Positions 13,731-22,146 are shown, counted from the stretch's first letter. The stretch: DNA of 36,668 nt from CAZGXI01 sp964529715 (GCA_964529715.1 CAZGXI010000040.1:1-36668), one strand, 5' to 3'. The notes: generated by a model from the letters alone, not told the origin. Numbers and translations: made by a program.

Positions 13731-14345
13731 TTATTCCGGCGTGGGATTGGCGGGCAGTCCCAGCACGAAGCGTCCCCGCACCGTGCAGCGCGTCAGCAGG
13801 CGGCCCGCTGAATTGCGCGGCGTGAGTGACCAGGTGTAGCGCCCCGGCCCGGCGAGCGCATCAGACGGAATCTGCACGATGGCCGGGGCAGGACCGGGCA
13901 CATCTGCTTGAATCGCCGCGCCGCTTTCGTGAACCACGCGCAGGCGTACTTCGGCCTCCACCACAGGGAATAACCAGCCTAGCGTGATGACGGCGTTCGC
14001 CGGCAGGATGTCATCCTGCGCAGGCCGCCACAGCAATTCGAGCGCGCCGCATAGCCCGGCAGCATCGAGAGTCGGTGTGGTGGTCGGCGTCAGGGTGACG
14101 GTGGGAGTGTGTGTCGCCGTCGGCGGACGGGGCGTGTGTGTGGGAGTCCAGGTGGGAGGAAGGGTAGCCAGGGCAAGGGGCGCGCCAGGCGTGATTGTGA
14201 CCCTCCCCCCCAACCCCTCCCCTTCAGGGAGAGGGGCTTCCAACGGCGTCGGCATCGTCGTGCTCTCTGAAGACGGCGACGCCAGGGGTGCGCAGGCTGC
14301 CAGGACAGCGATCAGATACGCCAGAGCATAGCCGCATTTTCTCAT
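13731..14345 (-). CDS. Lipoprotein with Thr/Pro-rich linker, unknown function
   Basis: A 204-aa protein with a lipoprotein signal: MRKCGYALAYLIAVLAAC, where LAAC is the lipobox and the Cys would be lipid-modified, so it should be held on the outer face of the membrane. Residues about 30-47 come from a dispersed G/C palindrome (PLPEGEGLGG). A spacer rich in Thr and Pro follows (LPPTWTPTHTPRPPTATHTP). From about residue 95 there is a compact domain (LELLWRPAQDDILPANAVITLGWLFP... to the C-terminus) with beta-strand character, possibly an Ig-like fold. I do not recognise a family. The start at 14345 is chosen for the signal; upstream in-frame sequence is repeat-derived. Confidence 0.75.
   Translation of the reverse strand: MRKCGYALAYLIAVLAACAPLASPSSESTTMPTPLEAPLPEGEGLGGRVTITPGAPLALATLPPTWTPTHTPRPPTATHTPTVTLTPTTTPTLDAAGLCGALELLWRPAQDDILPANAVITLGWLFPVVEAEVRLRVVHESGAAIQADVPGPAPAIVQIPSDALAGPGRYTWSLTPRNSAGRLLTRCTVRGRFVLGLPANPTPE
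14214..14236. repeat. Family D palindrome inside the lipoprotein gene
   Basis: CCCCTCCCC with GGGAGAGGGG around a short loop lies within the coding region, read on the minus strand as Pro-Glu-Gly-Glu-Gly-Leu-Gly-Gly residues. It keeps the reading frame. The intergenic sister is at 540-562 and a partial copy begins near 14384. Confidence 0.6.
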
Positions 14346-14496
14346 GCGGCGTGTTGACCACAGACGTCCCTGCTTGAAGGCAGACCTCACCCCCTGGCCC
14401 CCTCTCGGTCGCGCGGCCCTGCACCCAAGACCGATCCCCGGCTCGTGGAGTAGGGGCAAGGCATATCTCGCCCCTACATTGGACGTCGTGCGTGCG

Positions 14497-15969
14497 TTAC
14501 CCTACCACTTCCACCATCAGGCTGTACTGGCTGCCGGTGGCCGGGCCGGTCGCCGACTCGGATGGGCCGAAGCTTATGCTATTGTGCACGCGGAACAGGT
14601 ACGTGCCCCCCACCGGCAGTTGGACCTCGTAGCTGAACGTGCCCGACGTCGAACTGCTGAAGGTGAGGTAAAACGGCTGGTAGCCGGACGGATCGGTCGG
14701 CCCCTGGATGTCGATGCTCGTCCCGTAATTGGCGCTCAGGGCGCGCAGGGTGACGCGGATGGTCTGTCCGGCGGTTCCGGCGAAGGTGTAGACCTGCTCA
14801 TACACGTTCGGGTCGGTGAACGCGCCCTCGACGGCCACGCCCGGCTGGAGCGCAGGCGTCTGCGTCGCGCCGAAGGTCAGAGTGTAGCTGGGCGACAGGC
14901 CACCCACTTCTGGTGTGCCCATCATATTGGAGCGCGAGACGATGATCAGGTACGTCCCGGTGTTATTTACCGCGAGCGGGTCGATGGACACGACGCCATT
15001 CGTGCTGTTGGCGGTGTTGTTGCCCCCGGCGTAGCTGCCGTCCGCTGCCGAGATCACCTGCACGTCCACCGGCTGGCCGTTGGCCCCCTGCGCCACCTCC
15101 ACGCGCAGCAGGTCGCCTGCCACGCCATTGAAGACGTAGTGATCGCTGGGGTTGTTGTCGTCCAGCGTACCCTGGACCGTCTGGCCGCGTTCGATGGGCT
15201 GCGTCTGGATCGGGCGCACGGTGAACTGCACCGTTACGGAACCGGCTGGTTGGGTCGTACCGCCCATGGGCGTCTGGCGCGCGACCGTGAACAGGTGTTC
15301 ACCCGTCTGGTTAAGCACCAGCGGGTCGATGACCGCGCCGATGCCCGGCATGTCGCCCATGTTGCGGAGCACCAGGCCCGCCGGATCGCGCACTTCCAGG
15401 ACAAACGTCCCCTGGCCGCTGCTGGCGTCGCCGCCGACGGCCTGGCCGCTGACGGTGAGCATTTCGCCCGCCGTGCCGTTATAGGAGAAGTAGGCAGCAG
15501 GCTGGGCATCGTCCAGCGTGACCGTGATCGTCTCGTTCAGCGAGAGTGGGTTGAGGACGCCGGTGTTAATGGACAGTTCAAAGGGGCCGGTACTGCTGCC
15601 CTGCTGGCGCATAAAGCGCGTGGCGATCACGGTGTAGGTCCCGCTGGCGGGCAGCCGAAACGGGCCGATCAGCGAATTGAGGTTGCCGCCGCTGTCGTCG
15701 TTCGTTTGCAGGCTTTGCCCATCGGGGCCGAGCAGTTCCAGGTAACTGTCCAGGCCGGACTGGGTGGCGTTCATGCGGATCACGATCACATCGCCTGCCG
15801 CGCCCGTAAAGGTGTAGCGGACTTCTGGCGCATCCTGGGTAATTTCGCCCGTGACGACCTGCCCATACGTAATCGTCCCGCCGCCCTGGGCCAGTGCCAC
15901 GCCGGGCAGGACAACGACCAGTACACTCAAAAATGCCAAAAACAGCTTGATCATCGATTTCTGATCCAT
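14497..15969 (-). CDS. Secreted protein with about four PPC-like repeats
   Basis: A 490-aa exported protein. MIKLFLAFLSVLVVVLPGVALAQ-type signal peptide (within the first 28 residues) is followed by four similar beta-rich modules of about 110 residues. Each has a pattern such as TGEITQDAPEVRYTFTGAAGDVI, LLGPDG, and an aromatic GTYTVIATR-type end; the others show VTLDDAQPAAYFSYNGTAGE, GTLDDNNPSDHYVFNGVAGDLL and GAFTDPNVYEQVYTFAGTAGQ. This is the pattern of bacterial pre-peptidase C-terminal (PPC) domains, which are accessory, probably binding modules. No catalytic domain is present. ATG 15969 has AGGAG about 14 bases upstream; 15954 is an alternative. It is probably cell-surface or released. 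The substrate is unknown. Confidence 0.85.
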   Translation of the reverse strand: MDQKSMIKLFLAFLSVLVVVLPGVALAQGGGTITYGQVVTGEITQDAPEVRYTFTGAAGDVIVIRMNATQSGLDSYLELLGPDGQSLQTNDDSGGNLNSLIGPFRLPASGTYTVIATRFMRQQGSSTGPFELSINTGVLNPLSLNETITVTLDDAQPAAYFSYNGTAGEMLTVSGQAVGGDASSGQGTFVLEVRDPAGLVLRNMGDMPGIGAVIDPLVLNQTGEHLFTVARQTPMGGTTQPAGSVTVQFTVRPIQTQPIERGQTVQGTLDDNNPSDHYVFNGVAGDLLRVEVAQGANGQPVDVQVISAADGSYAGGNNTANSTNGVVSIDPLAVNNTGTYLIIVSRSNMMGTPEVGGLSPSYTLTFGATQTPALQPGVAVEGAFTDPNVYEQVYTFAGTAGQTIRVTLRALSANYGTSIDIQGPTDPSGYQPFYLTFSSSTSGTFSYEVQLPVGGTYLFRVHNSISFGPSESATGPATGSQYSLMVEVVG

Positions 15970-16208
15970 CTTGTTTTGATTTTCTCCTGCGGCGCGTCGC
16001 CGCTCAAAACCGGATAGCACACAGATATTATCTATAAATCCTTTCTGGGAAAAGTTCTTGACGCCCGCCCCACGCCTGCCCTACGCCTCTCTGCCGGGGC
16101 AGGGAGCTTACGTGGAAATACCCCAAACAGAAGGGGATACACATCGCCCAAGAGGGTTTATGATCAGGGTGAATGAAGGTGTAGAAGGCACCGTTGAGGA
16201 GGATGGGT

Positions 16209-16550
16209 GTGTATTGGATGATAGGTCTGCTGGGAGCATTGCTGGCAGCGGCGCCGTTCGCGCTACACTACGACGACCATCCCGCAGCCTTGCGGAGTAG
16301 CCTGATCTTGGGCCTCGTCCTGTTGGCATTGGCGCTGCGCAGGGGCCTCAGCCACGGCGACAGTGTGTGGGAATACCTGGCGGCGGGCGTCGTGGGCCTG
16401 CTGGCGATCTGTGCGCCGTTCGTGCTGAACTTCGGGACGGAACGGACGGCTCCGTACTGGATCAGCATCTTGCTGGGATCGGCGACGTTCGTGTTGGCGA
16501 GCGTGGCCGTGTTCGCCATGCAGTTTCAGGAGTCGCAACAGCCCTGTTGA
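16209..16550 (+). CDS. Small four-helix membrane protein, SPW-repeat-like
   Basis: A 113-aa protein with four hydrophobic helices. Each half carries a helix ending AAAPFALHY or AICAPFVLNF, followed by a second helix, which resembles two SPW repeats (W..hhhhSPFVhGF; PF03779). The function of that family is not known. The GTG at 16209 is chosen because GAGGAGG (16196-16202) is 6 bases upstream; the ATG at 16203 has no room for a binding site, and 16218 is another option. It stands alone between the PPC protein and moeA, which point away from or towards it on the other strand. Confidence 0.75.
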   Translation: MYWMIGLLGALLAAAPFALHYDDHPAALRSSLILGLVLLALALRRGLSHGDSVWEYLAAGVVGLLAICAPFVLNFGTERTAPYWISILLGSATFVLASVAVFAMQFQESQQPC

Positions 16551-16602
16551 CGGCCTGAGCGGCCTTTTCTCACCGAGGAGAAGGGGCGCGTCGGGACAAC
16601 GA

Positions 16603-16660
16603 ACCGCTAAGACAGAACGCCAGGAGGGTTGGGTGGCCTTCCTGGCGTCTTGGGGTTAGA
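16603..16660. repeat. Dispersed inverted repeat, family B
   Basis: CGCCAGGA (16618-16625) and TCCTGGCG (16640-16647) form the stem; CCGCTAAGACAGAA before and TCTTGGGGTTAG after extend it imperfectly. Same family as 7151-7222. It fills the gap between the SPW-like gene and moeA and could form a hairpin in both transcripts. Confidence 0.6.
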
Positions 16661-16675
16661 TTTCTTGTGCGTAGC

Positions 16676-18637
16676 TTATCTCACTTCCTCCGCCACCTCG
16701 CCCATGTGCGTCACGTCGTAGCCGGGCAGCGCCGCCACCGCCGCGCGGAAGCCGTCGTCGTGCAGCAGAGCCAGCGCCGCCTGCACCGGGGGCGCGTCGG
16801 CGTGTTCCAGCGGCAAGGCCAGGTCGTACCGCTCCGACGCCAGCGGGACGAAGTCCAGGTCCAGGGCGCGCGCCGCCGCCAGCACGCCCATGCCGCAATC
16901 CGCCGCGCCGCCCTTCACCGCCGCCGCCACCGCCAGATGCGTGATCTGCTCGCGCTCGTAGCCGCGCACCTGCTCCGGTGCAATCCCTGCATTCGCCAGC
17001 AGGTGATCCAGCAGCAGGCGCGTGCCCGCCCCGCGCTGCCGGTTGACGTACACCACATCCGGGCGGGCCAGGTCTGCAATGCCCCGGATGCCCTTCGGGT
17101 TATCCTTCGGCACGATCAGGCCCTGTTCCCGCCCGACCAGCGTGATCAGCCGAATGGGGATGCCCGGTGCGTACTGCTGCACGTAAGCCACGTTGTACTG
17201 GCCCGTCGCGGGATCGAGCAGGTGGCAGCCCGCCAGGTGGGCGTGGCCGCGCTTGAGCGCCAGCAGCCCGCCGACGCTGCCCACGTTGGCGCTGGATAAG
17301 CGGAACTCAGGGCGACGCTCGGCCAAAAACTGCGCCAGCAGGTCGAGCGTCAGGTCGTGGCTGCCGATGATCACCACCGTGCCATCCAGCCGCGCCGGGG
17401 AGGTGTACAGGTGAACCGTCACGCGGTCGCCCTGGTTGTGCCCCTCGCTGAAGCGCGGGATGCGCACGATGCCGTCGGCGCGCACCAATGACATGATCGT
17501 GCCCGCGCCGCGCCCCAGCGGAGTCACCAGCGTCCGCCCGCCCACGCGCCCGACCGTCACACGCAGGAATTCGTCGTCGCCCGTCGGACTGAGTACCTTG
17601 CGCGTCAGTTCGCCCTCCACCGTCGGGGCAGGGTCAGCGGGGCAGCCCAGCCATCTTTCCAGCAGCGGTTTGACGAAAATCTCCCCGGTCAGCGCCGCCG
17701 ACACCGGATAGCCCGGCACGCCGATCACGGGCGTGCGCCTGCCGCCTACGTTCAGCATCCCCAAGATGACCGGGTGGCCAGGCCGCACGGCCACGCCGTG
17801 CACCAGCAGGTCGCCCAGCGACTCGACCACCGCTGCCGTGTGATCCTCGCTGCCCGCCGACGACCCGGCATTGACCAGCACGAGGTCTGCCCCCGACGCG
17901 GCGGCGTCGGCCACGGCGGTGCGGATGCGCGCGCGGTCGTCTGGGACAGGTTCCAACCGCAGCGCCCGCCCGCCCCATGATTCGACCTCGGCAGCCAGCA
18001 CGATGCTGTTGTACTCGATCACATTGCCCGGCTGAAGCTGTTCGCCCGGCCTAACCAGTTCGGTCCCCGTCGCCAGCACGGCTACCAGCGGCCTGCGCCG
18101 GACCTTCACCGTCGCGTGGCCGCACCCGGCGATGGCGCCCAGGTCCACCGGGCGCAATCGGTGATTGGCCGGCAACACCAGTTCCGTCGCCACCATGTCC
18201 TCCCCCATCGGGCGGACGTGATGCCAGGGTGTGGTCGCGGCGCGGATCAGGATACCGTCAGCGGTCGGCTGGACGTGTTCGATCATGATCACCGCGTCGG
18301 CCCAGGCGGGGATCGGCTGGCCGGTGTTGACCGGCTGCGCGGGGCGGGCGGCGGTCTCCGGTGTGCCGAGTTGCAGCAGGCGGGGAGCGGTTTCCGTCGC
18401 GCCGAGGGTATCTTCTGAACGGACGGCGTACCCGTCCATCGCGCTGGCGTGGTAGTGCGGCGCGCTGACCTCGGCCCACACCGGCTCGGCAGTGACGCGC
18501 CCCAACGCCTCGGCGACTGGGATTTCTTCGGCGGCCATTGGCTGCCATAGCCCGGCGGCTTGCAGCGCCTCGACGAAGCGCGCCCACGCCTGGTCCAGGG
18601 GAATGTCGTGCAGGTAGATAGAACGATCTTGAGTCAT
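16676..18637 (-). CDS. moeA: Molybdopterin molybdotransferase MoeA fused to a periplasmic-binding-like domain
   Basis: MoeA inserts molybdate into molybdopterin to finish the molybdenum cofactor. The 653-aa protein has the MoeA part in about residues 1-405: the SAMDGYAVRSED segment, NTGQPIPAWADAVIMIE, the MPT-binding domain with NAGSSAGSEDHT and GVPGYPVSA, and a C-terminal beta domain. From about 420 to the end there is a second domain that resembles PBP-like (PF12727) sequences: TVVIIGSHDLTLDLLAQFL, VGSVGGLLALKRGHAHLAGCHLL, YVNRQRGAGTRLLLDHLLA. Such fusions are known in bacteria and archaea, and the PBP part is thought to bind a metal oxyanion or sense the cofactor; this is not shown here. 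No other molybdenum gene is in the window. Confidence 0.92.
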   Translation of the reverse strand: MTQDRSIYLHDIPLDQAWARFVEALQAAGLWQPMAAEEIPVAEALGRVTAEPVWAEVSAPHYHASAMDGYAVRSEDTLGATETAPRLLQLGTPETAARPAQPVNTGQPIPAWADAVIMIEHVQPTADGILIRAATTPWHHVRPMGEDMVATELVLPANHRLRPVDLGAIAGCGHATVKVRRRPLVAVLATGTELVRPGEQLQPGNVIEYNSIVLAAEVESWGGRALRLEPVPDDRARIRTAVADAAASGADLVLVNAGSSAGSEDHTAAVVESLGDLLVHGVAVRPGHPVILGMLNVGGRRTPVIGVPGYPVSAALTGEIFVKPLLERWLGCPADPAPTVEGELTRKVLSPTGDDEFLRVTVGRVGGRTLVTPLGRGAGTIMSLVRADGIVRIPRFSEGHNQGDRVTVHLYTSPARLDGTVVIIGSHDLTLDLLAQFLAERRPEFRLSSANVGSVGGLLALKRGHAHLAGCHLLDPATGQYNVAYVQQYAPGIPIRLITLVGREQGLIVPKDNPKGIRGIADLARPDVVYVNRQRGAGTRLLLDHLLANAGIAPEQVRGYEREQITHLAVAAAVKGGAADCGMGVLAAARALDLDFVPLASERYDLALPLEHADAPPVQAALALLHDDGFRAAVAALPGYDVTHMGEVAEEVR

Positions 18638-18666
18638 ACAGGAACCATCCGTCCGTTATCTATTCC

Positions 18667-18693
18667 GTAGCGGCGGTTTCAAGCCGCTGCTAC
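18667..18693. repeat. Dispersed palindrome, family C
   Basis: GTAGCGGCGG-N7-CCGCTGCTAC, one mismatch from the perfect copy at 7951-7977. It sits between the moeA start and the 37-aa gene on the minus strand. Confidence 0.65.
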
Positions 18694-18714
18694 AACCACG
18701 CTGCCCGGATCGGC

Positions 18715-18828
18715 CTATTGCCACGTCCACAGGCCACCGAAGAACTGACGCAGCCCCTTGATGAACGGCCACAGGATCAGCGCGACGGCGGCCCACGCCT
18801 GTTGGTCGCGGGGTTCCGGTTTGGACAT
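18715..18828 (-). CDS. 37-aa single-helix membrane peptide
   Basis: A very short gene encoding a peptide that begins MSKPEPRDQQAWAAVALIL and ends GGLWTWQ. AGGAGGAG lies 9 bases upstream of the ATG, a strong ribosome binding site. The N-terminus is polar, then a hydrophobic helix of about 12-15 residues (WAAVALILWPFI) and an aromatic end. This looks like a small membrane peptide, but I do not recognise it. It lies between the deoxynucleoside kinase and moeA on the same strand. Confidence 0.6.
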   Translation of the reverse strand: MSKPEPRDQQAWAAVALILWPFIKGLRQFFGGLWTWQ

Positions 18829-18883
18829 CGCAGCATTCTCCTCCTGTTCCCCCGATGCAGGCCGGTTGTTCCCCGCTACCATT

Positions 18884-19564
18884 CTAGGCCCCGTCCGCGC
18901 CCGATGCCTCTCCCACGTGCGCCCGGACTGCCGCCACGACCGAGGCCAGGTCGTGCGCGTCGTGGACGAAGTCCAGGTCGTCGGCGGGCAGCGTCAGCAC
19001 CGAGCAGGCCGTCCAGCGTTCGATCCATTCCTCATACAGCCGATTCAACTGTGTCAGGTAGTCGATGGAAATCTGCCGCTCGTAGTCGCGCCCACGCATG
19101 GCGATTCGCTCCACCAGCGTGCCCACGCGCGCCCGCAGATAGATCAGCAGGTCCGGCGGCGGCAGAAAGCCTGCGATCCCCTGGTACAGGTTGCGATAGG
19201 TGTCGTAGTCGCGCGCGCTCATGCGTCCCTGGCGGAACAGGTTGCAGGCAAACACCTCGGCGTCCTCGTACACGCTGCGGTCCTGCACCACGCTGCCGGG
19301 ATGATCCACAAGCTGGCGGTGATGTTGCAAGCGGCGGCTGAGGAAAAATATCTGCGAGTGGAAACTCCACCGCTCCATATCCTGGTAGAAGTCGGCCAGG
19401 TAGGGGTTCTCCGCGTTGGCCTCGAAGAACGGCTCCCAGCCGAGGGCTTCGGCCAGCAGGCCGGTCAGACTGCTCTTGCCGACGCCGATGTTGCCCGCAA
19501 TGGCAATGAACCGTTTGTGGGAGTTTTGAGTTTTGAGTGCTGAGTTTTGCGTTGCGGTTTGCAT
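18884..19564 (-). CDS. Deoxynucleoside kinase (dGK/dAK type)
   Basis: Deoxynucleoside kinases phosphorylate salvaged deoxynucleosides with ATP. The 226-aa protein has the P-loop GNIGVGKS (residues 24-31), the substrate-site Glu in FFEANAENPYLADFY, the QDRSVYEDAEVF motif with the DRS triad, and a lid region with arginines (RARVGTLVERIAMRGRDYE). Length is normal for the Gram-positive type of dGK/dAK enzymes. The first 16 residues (QTATQNSALKTQNSHK) are low in family similarity; the DNA there is the AACTCAAAACTC-like tract seen in dispersed repeats, so the true start may be nearer the P-loop. It could use dG, dA or dC; sequence alone cannot tell. Confidence 0.92.
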   Translation of the reverse strand: MQTATQNSALKTQNSHKRFIAIAGNIGVGKSSLTGLLAEALGWEPFFEANAENPYLADFYQDMERWSFHSQIFFLSRRLQHHRQLVDHPGSVVQDRSVYEDAEVFACNLFRQGRMSARDYDTYRNLYQGIAGFLPPPDLLIYLRARVGTLVERIAMRGRDYERQISIDYLTQLNRLYEEWIERWTACSVLTLPADDLDFVHDAHDLASVVAAVRAHVGEASGADGA

Positions 19565-19684
19565 GATAGTTCTGTGAAAAACATTCACCACCAGGATCGC
19601 AACGATCGCCAAGAAAATCAAGCCTTGCTGCGACCCTGGCCTGTTCCGGCACGGTCAGTCCGGGGCGGTCCCTGTCGAGGCATT

Positions 19685-20134
19685 CTACGCCAGATGAATT
19701 TTCACCACCACGCGCGCCTGGGCGACGCGGGCGAGATCGTCGGGGGCCGGCTGACCGTCTGTATCCAGTTTCACGCCGAAGAAGCGCGCATAACCCGGCC
19801 TGAGGCGGAAGTACGCCGCCATCGCCGCGCTGACGCCCGCCGCGTCCTCGATCACTTCGCCCCGACCCGTAAGGTCCTTGCCCTGCACATGGACCGTCAC
19901 CGGCGCGCCGCCACGCAGGTTGCGCCACCAGGATCGCTCCCGGTAACTGGTGGTGAGGAGTGTCTCCCCATCCCGGAGATAGCTCACCGGTGTGCTGTAG
20001 GTCTTGCCGCTTTTGCGCCCCGTGACGGTGATCAACATCATGCTTTTGCTGACCAGGCCGTGCAGCGGCGAGCGCAGCAGCGCCGCCACGATCCCGTTGC
20101 CGAACTTACCCGGCGTGCGCGCTTTTCTGGACAT
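19685..20134 (-). CDS. Deazaflavin-dependent nitroreductase family protein
   Basis: The 149-aa protein belongs to the DDN/F420H(2)-dependent reductase family, which typically binds the deazaflavin F420 and reduces varied substrates. Visible family features are LITVTGRKSGKTYSTPVSYL (about residues 34-53), the GETLLTTSYRERSWWRNLRGG segment with the aromatic cofactor-side residues, VTVHVQGKDLTGRGEVIED, and the C-terminal VVVKIHL. The ATG at 20134 has AGGAGG five bases upstream; in-frame sequence further up is unrelated. With the luciferase-like enzyme at 23695-24603 it suggests that the host makes F420. Confidence 0.88.
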   Translation of the reverse strand: MSRKARTPGKFGNGIVAALLRSPLHGLVSKSMMLITVTGRKSGKTYSTPVSYLRDGETLLTTSYRERSWWRNLRGGAPVTVHVQGKDLTGRGEVIEDAAGVSAAMAAYFRLRPGYARFFGVKLDTDGQPAPDDLARVAQARVVVKIHLA

Positions 20135-20211
20135 GATCTCCTCCTGGAAAACCCGATCGCAAGAGGCGTGGGACGATGCATGAACCTTTGTGAGTTTTGC
20201 GCCCTTTGCGG

Positions 20212-22014
20212 TTAACGATTCCACGCCCCGACGGCGACGTACTCGCGCCCGTCGCCCGCCGGAAAGACCGCGCCGTCCCACCACGTATACACCTTCACGC
20301 CTACCGTGTATTCGCCCGGCGGCAGGTCCGCCGCGTTCAGCGTGCGCGGGTCGTACACCACCTCGCCCACCGCCCAGGATGTCGTAGGGCGTGCATCAAG
20401 GAAAGGATAGGAGTCGTTTTGCGCCGCCAGCACGCCCGCTTCGTCCAGCAGAAAGACCGACACGGTGTAATCCACCGCCGGGGCTTCGTCCGCCGACCAC
20501 CACAGGTCCACGCGCCCGGCCTCCGGGTGCACTTCTGCCGCGCGCAGGACCATCCCCGACGCGAACGTCGCCAGCGGTTCGGTAGGCAGGCGGTCGTAGC
20601 GGAAGGCGTTGAGCGCATTGCCAACGTGATCGGTGGTCAGCGTCATGGTGCGAACGTAACCCCAGTCACGCAGCTGATCGAAGATCGGATGTTCGTCGCC
20701 CCAGGCCGCCAGCCACACCGTGTCGTAGGCGTTGACCAGCGTCATCAGCCGCGTGGGATAGCCGTCTGGGTCGGCTTCGCGCCACTGCGGCAGGGAACGG
20801 ATGGGCGTCCCGGCAGGCATAAGGTGTTGCAGGTAGTAGTTGAGCGTGTGGCCGTCGTTGCCCACTTCCATCAGGGCCACCTGGCCGGGCAGGGCATAGC
20901 GCGCCAGCTTTTCTCCGACGACATTCCAGGGCGGTTTGGGCAGGAAGTCATCGACCGTCGTCACGCCGTACAGGACGATGACCGCCACCAGCAGCCCGCG
21001 CGCAGGATGGCGCAGGTTCGCCAGTCCGCGCCCCACCAGGATCGCTACCGCCGGGGCGATCATCGAGATTTTGCGCTCGGTGAGAATCGGCAGCCAGAAG
21101 TTACCCACGAACGTGATCGCTACCGGCAGTGCCAGCCACATCGCTGCGAAGACGGTCGAACTGAGCGGACGCCAGCGCACAGCATCGCGCCCGCCTGCGC
21201 CGGGCGCGAGCGCCACCAGCCCCAGCAGCGTTAGCCCGATCCACAGCGCCCACTGGCCGGTAAAATACTTGGGCAGAAAGAAAACCAGCGCGTCCCAGTT
21301 GGAGGGCCGCGACTGGAACATCTCGTAGGGCGGGGGCGTGCGTATCTGATCCAGCGTCACGCCGAGGAACCAGGGCAAAAAGATCAGCCCGGCCAGCGCC
21401 AGCGCGCCGACTGCCGCGATCCGCTGCCGCCCGCGCAGGAAGATCAGCGCGTGCAGCCCTTCGATGAGCGGCATGTAAAGGCCCAGATAGTAGGTATGCA
21501 CCAGCGCCACCGTGAAGCCGATCCACCACGCCGCCCGCGCCGGGGTCGGTTGGCGCACCCAGCGCAGGTAAGCCCACACGCTCAGGCAGGCGAACAGCAG
21601 GTGCCAGGTGTACATGCGCATTTCCTGACCCAGCACCATTTCCGAATCGGCCAGGGCCAGCAGCAGCGCGGCGAAGATGGGCGCGCGTCCCTGCGCCATG
21701 CGCGCCTGCCCGCGTTCCAGTTCTTTTGCAATGCGGTAGACGACTGCGACGGTGAGGATACCCGCCAGCGCGGAGAACAGCCGCAGCGCCAGCACGGAAT
21801 CGCCCGCAAAGGTCATCCAGACGCGCAGCAGCACGTAGTACAGCGGCGGGTGGGTGTCGGCGGCGATCAAAGGGAACATGTCTGGGCTGCTGACGATGCT
21901 GTAGGCGAAGCCTTCGTCGAACCACAGGCTTTGCTGCGTCAGGTGCACGATCCGCGCCGCTGCCGCCAGCAGCAGGATCAGAACCAGATAGAGCAGAGTA
22001 GATCGCTTGGGCAT
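20212..22014 (-). CDS. Glycosyltransferase family 39-like integral membrane protein
   Basis: A 600-aa membrane protein of the dolichyl-phosphate-mannose mannosyltransferase/ArnT type (PMT_2), which moves a sugar from a lipid carrier on the outer face of the membrane. The N-terminus is a helix (YLVLILLLAAAARIVHL), then the catalytic loop LWFDEGFAYSI with the Asp-Glu pair and the second loop AADTHPPLYYVLLR. Around ten further helices run to about residue 400. The rest is an extracytoplasmic part with beta character (PEAGRVDLWWSADEAP, LPPGEYTVGVKVYTWWDG). The ATG 22014 is chosen because the in-frame extension is repeat sequence. The acceptor is unknown. Confidence 0.9.
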   Translation of the reverse strand: MPKRSTLLYLVLILLLAAAARIVHLTQQSLWFDEGFAYSIVSSPDMFPLIAADTHPPLYYVLLRVWMTFAGDSVLALRLFSALAGILTVAVVYRIAKELERGQARMAQGRAPIFAALLLALADSEMVLGQEMRMYTWHLLFACLSVWAYLRWVRQPTPARAAWWIGFTVALVHTYYLGLYMPLIEGLHALIFLRGRQRIAAVGALALAGLIFLPWFLGVTLDQIRTPPPYEMFQSRPSNWDALVFFLPKYFTGQWALWIGLTLLGLVALAPGAGGRDAVRWRPLSSTVFAAMWLALPVAITFVGNFWLPILTERKISMIAPAVAILVGRGLANLRHPARGLLVAVIVLYGVTTVDDFLPKPPWNVVGEKLARYALPGQVALMEVGNDGHTLNYYLQHLMPAGTPIRSLPQWREADPDGYPTRLMTLVNAYDTVWLAAWGDEHPIFDQLRDWGYVRTMTLTTDHVGNALNAFRYDRLPTEPLATFASGMVLRAAEVHPEAGRVDLWWSADEAPAVDYTVSVFLLDEAGVLAAQNDSYPFLDARPTTSWAVGEVVYDPRTLNAADLPPGEYTVGVKVYTWWDGAVFPAGDGREYVAVGAWNR

Positions 22015-22033
22015 AGAAGACTCGGGTCGTGCA

Positions 22034-22146
22034 GATTTCAAGGGTACACGGATAACACAGATAGGCACGGATGATCACCGATTCTTAGAAATTTTTGAAT
22101 CCGTGATGATCCGTATCATCTGTGCCATCCGTGTACTATTGGAATC
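22034..22146. repeat. MITE-like palindrome, family A (long copy)
   Basis: The two 50-bp arms are near-perfect inverted repeats: the left starts GATTTCAAGGGTACACGGAT and the right ends ATCCGTGTACTATTGGAATC, with an AT-rich centre. The element fills the gap between the two glycosyltransferase genes. It has no coding capacity, so any movement would need a transposase from elsewhere. Confidence 0.8.

Noticed and set aside
14344..16017. A 557-codon open frame on the + strand opposite the PPC-repeat protein
   Set aside because: It has no family pattern and runs antisense to a protein with a signal peptide and regular repeats.
22034..22146. Long palindrome as a simple intrinsic terminator
   Set aside because: It has no T-run in the right place, and the same ends recur at two other sites, so it is better explained as a dispersed element.
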